A stretch of 64,000 nt of DNA, taken from positions 65,684 to 129,683 of the forward strand of contig CAJJDN010000026.1 in assembly GCA_905182985.1 (NCBI GenBank), in the 5' to 3' direction. Below the pieces are notes generated by a model. It was not told where the DNA came from and did no database searches. It was given only the letters and a program-made list of their open reading frames with translations. Both the position numbers and the translations under genes were made by a program. The DNA comes from Paramecium sonneborni. Taxonomy: Eukaryota; Ciliophora; Oligohymenophorea; Peniculida; Parameciidae. Positions 35,374 through 46,021 of this stretch are shown here, piece after piece; position 1 is the first letter of the stretch; every line of letters starts with the position of its first letter.

Positions 35374-37120
35374 GTTGTAGCTGGTGCTGTTGATATATTG
35401 TAATCTAGAATAGAAGATTTACCAACATTCTAAGGTTATAATCTAATTAAACAATCAACTGCTCTATCTATCATTGCTTAATCTACATTTATATGTGAAG
35501 ATGAATGCCTATTATACTTTAGTAATTCTTATTTTAAGATAGGGAATGATTAAACTAAACGATTCAAAATTAATACTTAATTTCAAAATTAATCTGACAA
35601 TCCATCTAAATTCATTACTTTTAAATAAGATAATTATAATCCTTCCTAAGATAAAGTTGAAAATATACTTTAATCAACAATTAAAACAGAAACTATTCAA
35701 TAACCATATACATCTCATGAAGAAAGTCTTAAAAAGATGATATCTTAATCTATTTTTAAATTAGAAGAACAAATTAACCATCCAAATGGAATTAATAGTT
35801 TTGATTTCAATCTAGAAGATATTCCATAATAAAATATTCTAAACTAAAATAATAGTGAATCTTAACAAGAACTATATGATGATTCAAGTTATTTAAATAA
35901 TTCCACTGATTCAAAAAGTCCAATTAATACAAATCATATAAATACGATAAATGATTATCCTTTTAGATAAATTTCAAAACCTATTAATATTGAGGAAGAA
36001 TTATTTAAATTAGAGAAAATGTCAGAGGATAGAACCAAAAAAATTAATATAATTGAATTAAATCCAAAAGAATCCACTAATGTTTCATTTCTATCGAGAA
36101 ATAATATTGATTTTTAAGAAGAAAGCAAAGCTGAAGAACTTATTGAATTAAAATATATTGATAGAGCGCCTAAGTTTTCACCTAAAATTCAATAAATGAT
36201 TGAAGAAGCCAAAAAAAATATTGAAGTATTATAATAATAAGCAGAAAAAGAAGAATCTCTTACATAAAATAAATTATCCTTAAAAGATTAATTAAAGTTA
36301 AAAACAGAGAGTTTAATGCAATAAATTGAGAATACTTCTTCACATAATTCTAAGATTGAAAATAATGAAATAAATACTATTAAATAATTCACAAACAATA
36401 ATGTATTAGAATTAGATAATATTTCTAATCAACCTGAATAATAAATTATCTCATCATCTAACAATGAAAATAAATATTCTAAAAAACCTATTCTTAATGA
36501 ATATGATACTATTTTTGCTTAATTTGCTAATAATAATAATTTAAGATCTGTGAAACCTTAATAACATTTTTCTAGTCCATTAATGGATACAGAAATTAAA
36601 ATAGAACTAGTTTAAGAAGAGTAACAGATTGAACCATAAAAAGAATTACAAATACTTAATCCAAGAGAAGAAAGACTCTAAAAATATTTGTAAAAAGCTG
36701 ATGAAGTTGATTTAAATTTTTTAGAAAACATTAAACTTGTTTCAGAGTAGAGTGAATAAGAAGAAGATCAACCATTAGAATAAACTTAGGATGTATTTGA
36801 TCATACTGATGTGTCATATACTGAACAATTGAATTTGAGAAAAAGTATTTTATTGTAACTATTATTTAGATTAAATTCTTTAAGAACTATAACAAAAATA
36901 TAATATTAAGGCTACTCCAGTTTAAAGTTTTGAAGAATTCAAATTAAAAGTACCTTAAGATCAGTATCCATAAATATTGTATGAAAAATATCTAGAATAA
37001 TTAAAAAAGTAACATTTAGGAACAAGTTTTATTGAAACAGATCACAATATCAGATCTATTGAAAACTCATATTAACTTGAAGCAGCCTATTATGAATGGC
37101 ATTTATAAAAAAATATATGA
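35374..37120 (+). CDS. Long acidic, Asn/Gln/Ser-rich protein in frame with the lectin gene
   Basis: The region runs from the lectin TGA to TGA 37118-37120, interrupted by one 25-nt intron near 36844. It keeps clear protein composition from the first codon: IEDLPTFQGYNLIKQSTALS, then long disordered Glu/Asn/Gln/Ser stretches, and a more ordered C-terminal 70 residues (FKLKVPQDQYPQILYEKYLEQ, YQLEAAYYEWHLQKNI). No ATG lies in this frame until 35736, about 120 codons in, although the sequence upstream already looks coding. So either the gene starts through an unseen exon, or it is continuous with the lectin. No family recognised. Confidence 0.55.
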
Positions 37121-37597
37121 GTCAATATTTATTATTAATTCAATTATCAGTATGTTAGAAAATTAATCATATTATTATAATAATTTATGGACATATATAT
37201 TATTAAATTACGAACATAAATTTTTTAAAAAAGCTTAAATTTTACTATTATTGTATAAGTCGTTAATTATTTTACAAACAAGCATACAAGTGTTTAAAAT
37301 CTATATAATAATGTTTTAATGATTTTCAAAATAATAAACAAATAAATTTTTACAAGAAATTGCTAAAGTACTAAAAAGTCAAAGTTATTTAATTAGAGGT
37401 AGATAAATAAATTATTTTATAAAGGAATATTTATAATTTACATATTCATCTGATTAATAATCTCTTTTTTTGAATATTACTTTTTATAATTTGTTTAAGT
37501 TTTTTTACAATAATATGTTTGAATTCAATAATAAAAGAGAACCGAACAATTAAAAAATAGATAAAAATATTTCATTTTAGTTGTGTTATATATAAAA

Positions 37598-37869
37598 TGA
37601 TTATAGCGAAAGAAAAAGAAATTGAATAAAAATAGAAAACATCTAATTTCAAATTGTATAAAAGATAAATTTTTTATAAAATGTGTTGAATTAAAAAGGA
37701 GATAATAAAATGTTGAGTTTTTTGAACAATTGTTTGAAAGGATTAAGAATAAAAGAGATCAGAAAGTAATTTGAACTGAATTAGAGGAAATGAATGTAAA
37801 TAATAAATATGATGAAATTTTTATTGGATAAATATAAATTTATTCAATAAAAAGAATTCAAGGAATTAA
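37598..37869 (+). pseudogene. Possible decayed coiled-coil coding fragment
   Basis: ATG 37598 starts MIIAKEKEIEQKQK and meets a TGA after 31 codons. The next frame reads KCVELKRRQQNVEFFEQLFERI and meets another TGA, after which TELEEMNVNNKYDEIFIGQ follows in frame. No set of short introns joins these pieces cleanly. This is either a relic or chance in A+T-rich DNA. Confidence 0.2.
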
Positions 37870-37870
37870 A

Positions 37871-37930
37871 AAAAGTGTATAAACGTATATAAAAGTGTAT
37901 AAAAGTGTATAGAAATTGATAAAAATTTAT
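37871..37930. repeat. 10-bp periodic repeat, about six units
   Basis: Consensus AAAAGTGTAT: perfect at 37871, 37891 and 37901, one to four changes at the other units. It lies about 100 bp upstream of the Myb gene start. Confidence 0.7.
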
Positions 37931-38026
37931 AAAAACTTTATAATTTCAATATAAACACTTTGCTATTCAAATCCTCAACGGTGGAGTTAATAAAGAATTA
38001 ATAATACAGTATTTTATATTTTATTA

Positions 38027-39722
38027 ATGTAAATGGAGAGGAATGAAATAAAACTAGGTGGTAGTTGCGAGATGGAGGATTTGATTAGTAACGTTTAGTA
38101 TGTTATTGTTAAAAGTCTACCCTTTCGAAGTAGTAAATCAGCATTTCAGTAATTTTGTTGAAAACTCAAAGGAGTTCTAAGAAACAAAGGAATAGTTGAT
38201 AAGAATAGGTTCTAATCTTCGCCTAAAAGTAGACGATTGGCCAACAATGGAAGAAGCAAAAATTTTGTTTGAAATAAATATGTATATGAATTGATCTATA
38301 TAAATATATAGAAAAAATGCAAGGAGAAGAAGTGTAAAATGGAATGATTAAGATAAAAGATTATTTTATTGGGTGGTTATTAGATATTGTTTAATAAAAG
38401 AAATCAATTAACTTGTAATTATGATTATTCTTAAAATAAGACACTTAATGAATGGAGAGACATAGCTAAAATGACAATAGGTCGTAATGCTCATTAATGT
38501 AGATTGAAATGGGAGTAGAAATATAAAATATCACTTTCAGAAGCCCCTTGGACAGAAGATGAAGATTAATTATTATAATTAGTTCATGAGTATTATAATA
38601 ATTTAATATATTAAAGGGAATTTAATAGATTAGGAAAGGAAAACAAATGGTCATAGATTGCTAGAGAAATATATAAGAGATCTCCTAATAAAATATTTAG
38701 ATAACCTAAATAATGTAGAGAGAGATGGATAAATAGATTGGATCCTAATATTTGCAAGTATTTTATATTCAATTATTATAAGTGAACCTTGGTCAAAATA
38801 ATAGGAAATAGATCTTTTAAAGACTATTTTGATTCGAGGTAAGAAATGGTCTGAATTATCTGCTCTATATGGTAGAGTGAGAACAGAGAATTCACTTAAG
38901 AATAAATATAATTCACTTTTAAAAAAAGAAAAATTAAAATATGAATTTGAAACAATAAATCCTCAATTATTTTCTAAAGTATAAAAATTAAGAATGGATT
39001 ATGCAAATAAATATGGTAAAATAACACCAATTGAAGAAATAGATAATTATGAATGGTAATTTATAGTTCTAGCAATCTAAAGTTTATATATTGATTTATG
39101 TGTTTCAGAAGGTAAGTACTCTGAAGCCTAGAAAATAAAGAATGATGATTTTTTTGATTTATTTCATAATGAATTAACAACAAACAATAAAAGTGAAGTA
39201 CTATATAAAAAAGTATTGAATATTAAAAGAGTTGATAATCTATTTTCTGTAGAAAATGATAGATCTGGAGTAGTGCTCTTTAATAAAAAGACGAAAAAGT
39301 TATTTATATCTCCATTTAATTCATTAGATTATTAAGGTTTGTTATTAAGACATATATATAAATAAATAAAAACTGAAGAGAATAACAATAGTAAATGTGC
39401 AACACTTACTTAATCTGATCATAATATGTTTATGATACAAAAATCAATTGATGATATAAATCGTTAAAGTACAATGCAACCATTATTATTATTGGCCAAT
39501 CAACCTTCATTTATGATGCCTCTTGGATAAAGCATGATAAATAGTTATTGGTTACCACCTGTATTACCATGTATGTCTCAATCTATTGGAGCATATTAAC
39601 ATTAACAAAAAAATATTTAAGAATAGGTTGCTTAAACTATTAAAGAAATTAATAAACCAGTAACTTTTGATGATTTGTTTGGTAATGATATTAAAGTAGT
39701 TGATTCTGATGGAGAAAAATGA
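38027..39722 (+). CDS. Three-repeat Myb/SANT DNA-binding protein, 528 aa
   Basis: Four introns (28, 30, 26 and 25 nt) leave 529 codons. Three Myb-type repeats lie at about residues 70-300. R1: VKWNDQDKRLFYWV then WRDIAKMTIGRNAHQCRLKW. R2: EAPWTEDEDQLLQLV then KWSQIAREI and KQCRERWINRLDP. R3: EPWSKQQEIDLLKT then KWSELSALYGR and SLKNKYNSLLKK. R2 carries a long insert between its first and second helices. The C-terminal 220 residues are Gln/Asn/Pro-rich and end in an acidic tail. The R1R2R3 layout suggests a c-Myb-like or SNAPC4-like sequence-specific factor acting in the nucleus; the target is unknown. Start at 38027; a second in-frame ATG is at 38033. Confidence 0.85.
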
Positions 39723-39768
39723 TAAATTTATGATCGTTAATCTTTTATTTTAAATAAATATATATTTT

Positions 39769-41710
39769 ATGTCTTCCTAAGATGAAGAAATTCAAGAGAT
39801 GATTAAGAGATATGACAATCTTGAAAAGCATAATCACTAATTGTAAACTTAAAATTCTAATCTGATGGATTACTTATAAACAATTTAACAAGTATACAAT
39901 ATCATTATATTCTTAAGAATGTACAATAACTCGAAAAAGAAAACAATGAACTCATTGATTAAATTGATAATTTAAAAAATGATTTACGAACTCAATTTTC
40001 CTTGAGTCAAAGTTTAAGATAAGAAAATGAATTCTTCGAAAATTAATTATAAGATTATAGAAAAGAAATGGAATAAGGAGGTTAATTCTACAATAAATTA
40101 CTAGAAGAAAATGATCAATATAGAATTCATATCTAACAAAAAAATTAATAAATTGAATACTTAACTTAAGAAAATAATATGTATAAGGATTAAATGCAAT
40201 AATTATAAGAGGAAAATTAATAAATTACATAAGAGTTATCTAATTTATAGGAATTACTTAATCAAAATGAACTTTATCATTAAGATCCCATAAATGTCTA
40301 AAACTCCGATTAAAAAAAAAATAAAAAATAAAATAGAAGATAAATTAAAGAATTAGAGAGATTAGTAATTAAAAGAGAATAGGAATTAAGTCATTTATAT
40401 GGTAAAATGGAAGATATGAAAAATTATGTTACACAAATTAAGCATTAATCTGATAAATATGAATAAAACTTATAACAACTATATAAAGATTATTAATCAA
40501 TAGAAGCAGAAAGGAATAAATATGCTCATAAAATTGATTAAATGTAAAATTATAATGAAAGATACTCTAATTTATAATAATAGTTATCAAATTAAGATAA
40601 ACATAAAAATAAAGAATTTAATTCATTAAAAAATTAGTTTGATCAATTATAGATGCATAATTTACAATATTAATAATAAATATAAAGTATTAATGATGAA
40701 TATGGAAAATTATCTTAATAATGTATAGATTTATAAGAATTAAATGAGCAATATATGCAAGAATCTTAAATTTTAAAAGATACTTTGATTGAGAAAGATC
40801 AGAAGCTAGAAAAAATGTAATTACAACTATAACAACTATAATAGAAAGATCTTTAAATTTAATAATAAATGAGAGATCAAAATTAGTAAATTAAAGAATT
40901 CTAAAATAACAAATAGGAATTGTAAAGTTAAATAATTTAATTATAACGTGACAATTAATAATTTTGTAATTAAATAAATACTTTGAAAGAGTAATCAGCT
41001 AAAGATTCAAAGGATCATCTCAATATATTTGAGTAATACAAAAAGGATAAACAAACTTTAATAGATAGAATAAAGATTCAAGATGAAAAGTATTCAGATA
41101 TGGAAACTAAGTATAAAAATATTGAATTATATTTAAAATAAGTTGAAGAAGAAAGATTGTATAGAGTTTAGGCAGAATAGTAAAATATTTTATATTTTAG
41201 ATCTTTTGAAGAAGTTTCCTAATAATGTATGTAATTATAAGATTAAAATAGAGATCTACTTAGATAAGTAGCTAACCTTGAAAATGAATTATAAAGAAAT
41301 GAAGAAGAATTAAAATAGTTAAAAAAAAACAATAAAAGGTATTTATATAGATTAATACAAGTTCTTAGAATTTTGATAAAACAACTTAGTAGTTGATTCT
41401 AAAAGATAGAGAAATTTTACATCTTTAATCAGTTGTAGAAAGATTAGAGGGTATGAATAGATAACTCTAATAAGAATGTGATAGATTAGCTGCTAAAATT
41501 TAATTAACTTCTCATGAAAATTCATTATTAAGTAAAACTAATAGAGAAATCAATTAAATGGGTCGTTTAATTTTAGAAGGTTAATAAATAAAAGACATGT
41601 TAGAAAAGAAAAAGTATGAAAAACCTTTAACAATTACTAATAATAAAGCACCTTAAGTTATTTAATAATTATAATAACATAGTAGAAGACCTTCTGTTAA
41701 AAAATCTTGA
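39769..41710 (+). CDS. Long coiled-coil protein, 630 aa
   Basis: ATG 39769 with two introns (26 and 23 nt) gives 631 codons. Nearly the whole protein is an uninterrupted Gln/Glu/Leu/Asn coiled coil, with a basic, Ser-rich end (SRRPSVKKS). It starts 47 bp after the Myb gene stop. Such proteins are usually centrosomal, basal-body or filament components; no specific family is recognised. Confidence 0.75.
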
Positions 41711-41757
41711 GAAATTTTTAAATTAGTTTGATTTATATTTTATATCAGTATACTTTT

Positions 41758-42488
41758 TCATAATTTTCTATTCTAAATAAGCGATTATTAAATTTAATTA
41801 ATTTAAGGTTCTTCACAGACAGTTTAATAATCTTACTATCCAAATGAAATCATACTGAATTATTTTTAATCAAATATTTCAGATTTTGCTTAATATTCAG
41901 ATGGGAGAATTTATGAGTTACTAATGTAAATTTAAATTTGTACCTTGAAGTTTCAATTAATCTTTAACTAAAAATTGGGAAATTAAGAATTTCTGATTAA
42001 ATCATTGAATTCTATAAGGTTTATTCTAAATCAATCTATGTTCCTATAATAATTGAACTTCTATTTAATTTTGGTTCAGGATATAATTTATCTTCATATT
42101 CTTTCAAACTATTCAAATAATAAGTACGAGGCCTCTAAATTTGTAAAATATCCATAAACTTAATTTAATAGAACTTTTTTACATTTTATGCACTATCCAA
42201 ATCAAAATTTTTTTAGATTAAAAATGCACAAATAATAGCACTATGTAAACCATCTGAGGAGTAATTTATTTGAACATCATTAGTTTAAATATAATACTCA
42301 ATCAGTTTATTTATATTTTCATAAGTAGATGTGAAATCAATTTTGTTTTAATTGAAAGAGAAATTAACTATATCTATTTGTTTAATTTTTTCATGAATTT
42401 TGCCTGATTCTAATGGGTAATAATAGAGGGAAAATGTTTTTTTCAAATAAATCTGCACACTTGAATTAACTATTGTGGATTATATCAT
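41758..42488 (-). CDS. Tyrosine-phosphatase-like protein lacking the catalytic Cys and Arg
   Basis: ATG 42488 to stop 41758-41760 with one 20-nt intron near the end gives 237 codons. The middle has a protein-tyrosine-phosphatase-type loop context: VQINYSSDGLHSAIICAFLI aligns with the family pattern HCxxGxxRS followed by a hydrophobic helix, but Cys is replaced by Ser or Tyr and Arg by His or Ser. The rest is loosely reminiscent of the N-terminal part of RNA triphosphatase or dual-specificity phosphatases. If the match is right it is a pseudophosphatase or a binding module. The assignment is weak because only one motif region supports it. Confidence 0.4.
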
Positions 42489-42572
42489 ATTTAATTTTAT
42501 ATATTTGATGATAATTGAGTTTAAATAATTAAATAATGATCATTTCTATTATAATATAAAATAATAATGAAA

Positions 42573-43401
42573 TCACTCCATTTATTTTTCTTTTTTGAAG
42601 TATTAAAATTATTGTTTTTATTCTTCTTTCCTAATTTTTCTTTATTGGATTGCTCTCTCATTAATTTTTTCCATATATTCACTAAATGAAATTGCCTTCT
42701 CTTCACCGTCTTTATTTTTTTCCTCATCTCCAAAAATAGCATGAATTTCTGAATCTAAACATTATCTTCCAAATCTCACATATAACAGTTCCAAAGTATC
42801 CTAATTATTTTTTAATTATTTTTATACTTCAACTGTTACTTTTGGATCTTTCCTATCTGGTGGTAAATACATTAAAAATTAAATCATATGAAACAAACTC
42901 TTAGGTTCTAAACCTGTTTTATCAATTGTACATTTTTTGTACATATTCAAAAATTCAGTCCAACTTACTTTCCCATCAAGATTTTCATCAACTTCCTATT
43001 ATTAGGATAAATTCTTAATTTTACCCATAACATAAGATCTATTTCTGATTTTGTTAGAGAAACACCTAAAAATCTAAGCATTTTATCAATATCTTTTGCA
43101 TCAAAATAATCTACATCTTTTTTTTTAAGCATCTAAAATACTCTTAAGTAAAAAATTTATTTTACTTTTCTAACTACTTTTTTTCACTTGCTTTGATTTC
43201 TATACCTTCCAATTTTTATTCAATTGGTTACTCTTTTTCAATTTTTTTCTGTTTCATTCTTTAAACATCAACTTGAACATTAGCTTTTGGAATTTAAGGT
43301 TTAGGTAATATTCCCATAGCAGCATATCGTTCTTTCATTGAAGAAGGTAAAAGATTTAAATCTAATTTATTCCCCTTTTTCTTTTTTTTTTCATCATCCA
43401 T
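42573..43401 (-). CDS. EF-hand calcium-binding protein, 258 aa
   Basis: Introns of 23 and 29 nt leave 259 codons. The first 60 residues are basic and disordered. Residues about 80-140 form an EF-hand pair: a degenerate first hand (VDYFDAKDIDKMLRFLGV) and a canonical loop DENLDGKVSWTEF with all calcium-ligand positions filled. A second EF-like half follows (LDSEIHAIFGDEEKNKDGE, ISFSEYMEK). The C-terminus is a Lys/Gln-rich helix. It could be an axonemal or cytoskeletal calcium sensor; localisation is inference. It lies 84 bp upstream, on the same strand, of the phosphatase-like gene. Confidence 0.8.
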
Positions 43402-43646
43402 TTTTTTATTATAATAAATTATAAAGAATAAGTATCAAGTTATATATATTTATTGAATCAAATCATTATCTTTTTGCTAACTATGAATAATTTAGCTTAT
43501 TTGATTCTATTGTAAAATTATATATGAAATTAATTGAGTTAGTTTTTAATTTGAAGTTAATTTAATAATAAATGAACTCATAAAAGAATAGAATTTTATG
43601 TGATAAATGAAATACAATCAATTAATAAATTACTTGAAACAAATTT

Positions 43647-43889
43647 GAAATTGATGACATAGTATTTTAAACACAATAAAACATTACTGAAGAGTCTAAT
43701 AAAGAAAATGATTATTAGGACTTTGGTAAGAGTATTTGTGAATATGAATATTATAATAAAATTTAAGATTTTTCTAAAGAAATTATTAAGAATATGATAA
43801 AATGCATAAATACAAATTATATACTTAAAGAAATGAGTGGATCTGTATAAAGAAATATTATAAAAAAGAATTTAAATGTAGTAATATGA
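43647..43889 (+). CDS. Unknown protein, C-terminal exon only
   Basis: An 81-codon frame with protein-like composition (EIDDIVFQTQ ... DFGKSICEYEYYNKIQDFSK) ending at TGA 43887-43889. There is no ATG upstream in this frame before a TGA, so a 5' exon must exist, perhaps from ATG 43584; no clean junction was found. It is convergent with NOG1. Confidence 0.3.
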
Positions 43890-43945
43890 AATCAAAGTAA
43901 ATAGGATTAATTGATAATATATTGTATTTATTAACAACAAATAAT

Positions 43946-45992
43946 TCAACGTCTTGATTATTTTCCAATACCACTTTTACCAGTAAATAAATGCTTAGGC
44001 ATTTTACAATCGATTTTAGTATCACCATCACCAGCTTTAGCTTCATTTCTTCTTCTTCTTTAAATTTTCTTTGACATTCTTTCCATAGCCTAAAAGTTTA
44101 AAGAATATAATCTACTTATTCTTAAGCAGTAAGTACTTTTTTATTACCTCTACTTCTACTTCTTGAAATTTCTCTTAGTCTACTTCTACTTCTGGATAAA
44201 GCATCTCCTCTTCCTTTTCTTTATGTTCCTTCAAGTTCCATATCATTATCATCACTATCATCAGATGATTATTGTTATCTTTTTTATTTTTATAATGCTT
44301 TTTTTGCAGCAAATTTTGATGCTCTTTATTCTAAGAAAGTTGTATCAATTCCTTTTTTAGCAAAATCTTCTTTTGCATCTTCCAATTTAGGTTAATGTAA
44401 TTTAACTTATTATTTCATTTTCATATGATGTTCATCTTTAATCATTTCTCTTTTTTTATTAACTTAATCTCTAGTATTTAGTAACATTTATTCTCTAGCC
44501 TCTTCTTCTGGATCTTCAATTTCAGCTTAATCCATCATTTCTTCTTCTTTTTCTAATTCTTCTAATCTTTATAAAATATCAGCATCAACAAAATCTCCAA
44601 TATTTTTACCATCCATTATTTCAGGTACAGCATCATATTTCCAATCTGGATTATCTAATAAGAAATGTTCTAATATATAATATATATTAAATTATACCTT
44701 ATAATGGAAAATTGAATACTCCAGCTCCTCCGTTTTATTCTTAAATATCTTTCAAGGTTGGTCTATTTAATTTACCAATCACTTAAGGAATCATTGGTAT
44801 TCTATTTTAATTAACTCTTTTGGGTTAAGCAATATAGACACCTTAAAGAATAGATTCTTCTCTTAAAAGATTAGGATTTCCACCTGTTAATTATTCAGGT
44901 TTAAGATTTTATCTCCATTCATTTAAGAGATTACAAGCTTTCTCTTTTACTATTGCTATACCTTCTCCCGATTTGTTACTTAATTAAGAACTAATAATTT
45001 AAAATATATAAGATACTAAAATACGTTTTCAGATTGAATAACTTCTTATAATTTTTATTGATCAATTTGATCTAATTATTCAAATTTTTTAATATCAATT
45101 TTAGTCATTACTAATAATAAAGGTTTATTTTTGAAAAGTGGTTTTAAATCTTTAAAAAGTGCAATCTATTAATCAATAGAATAACTGCAAGTTTCTGAAA
45201 TGTCTAAGAAAAACATGATACAAGCTTTTAAATGAGCAAGTGCTGTAATAGCTTACATTTCAATTGGATTTCTTTCATTCAATGAATGATCTAAGACTCC
45301 TGGGGTATCAATAACTTACCAACGAACAAAATTATAATCAGTATGTCCAACATAAAGATTTTATGTAGTAAACGGATATGGTTATACATCCAAATTAGCA
45401 TTAGTAATATTATTTACAAAACTACTCTTACCTACATTAGGAAATCCAGTGACCAAAAGAGTTCTTTCAAAAGGATTGATTGCTGGCATTCTAGATAAAT
45501 GTTTTCTAACCTCATCTAAATAATTAAGAGAACTAGTCAATTTTTTAAGTGTGGTACACATACGACCTAATGCTGCTCTCTTTAACATTTTGCATCTATA
45601 TAGAGAATCACCATATTTTAATAATCTACAATAATCTTTGGCTATATTATCAATCACATTCCTGCAAGCATGTACATGTCCCAATGCTAATTTATAATGA
45701 TCCTTATCATACAAAACATTAATCAAATCTGCATAGAATGGATGTATATCATCTAACTATATTATTTAATCATATTTTATACTTTAGGAAAGTCTTACAA
45801 AATTGCATCAATCTTCTCATGAATAGTTTCTTATGTAAATTTTACTTTCCTCATATAAAACCCTCTTATTCTAGAGATATCATATCCAGGATGGACTACT
45901 GTTGGTGTTTTCCTTTAAGTCTTTGATAAAATAACATTTATCATATCCTTAGCAGGCATAACAGGATGTATAGTTTTGAAGTTATAAGACAT
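43946..45992 (-). CDS. NOG1: NOG1-type nucleolar GTPase (GTPBP4 family)
   Basis: This GTPase of the Obg/NOG group is required for 60S ribosomal subunit maturation. It starts [20 protein letters not shown], matching the NOG1 N-terminus. GTPase motifs: G1 [10 protein letters not shown]2 PFTTQNLYVGH, G3 DTPGVLD, and G4 MTKIDI. The upstream helical domain ([23 protein letters not shown]) is typical of NOG1. The C-terminus ends [16 protein letters not shown], like human GTPBP4. Several introns are present, including 26 nt near 45772, about 34 nt near 45002 and 26 nt near 44106. A basic, Glu-rich region near the end matches the nucleolar tail of the family. Confidence 0.93.
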
Positions 45993-46021
45993 AGCTATTT
46001 TTAATCACAAAAAATATTTAA

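Larger units (their letters stand above)
37121..38026. other. Intergenic region, about 900 bp
   Basis: Very A+T rich. It contains a possible coding relic (37598-38010) and a 10-bp periodic repeat (37871-37930). No intact gene seen. Confidence 0.4.

Noticed and set aside
35546..35740. Forward frame reading MIKLNDSKLILNFKIN at 35546
   Set aside because: It overlaps, in another frame, the better coding frame that ends at 37120; its hydrophobic Leu/Ile bias is typical of a shadow.
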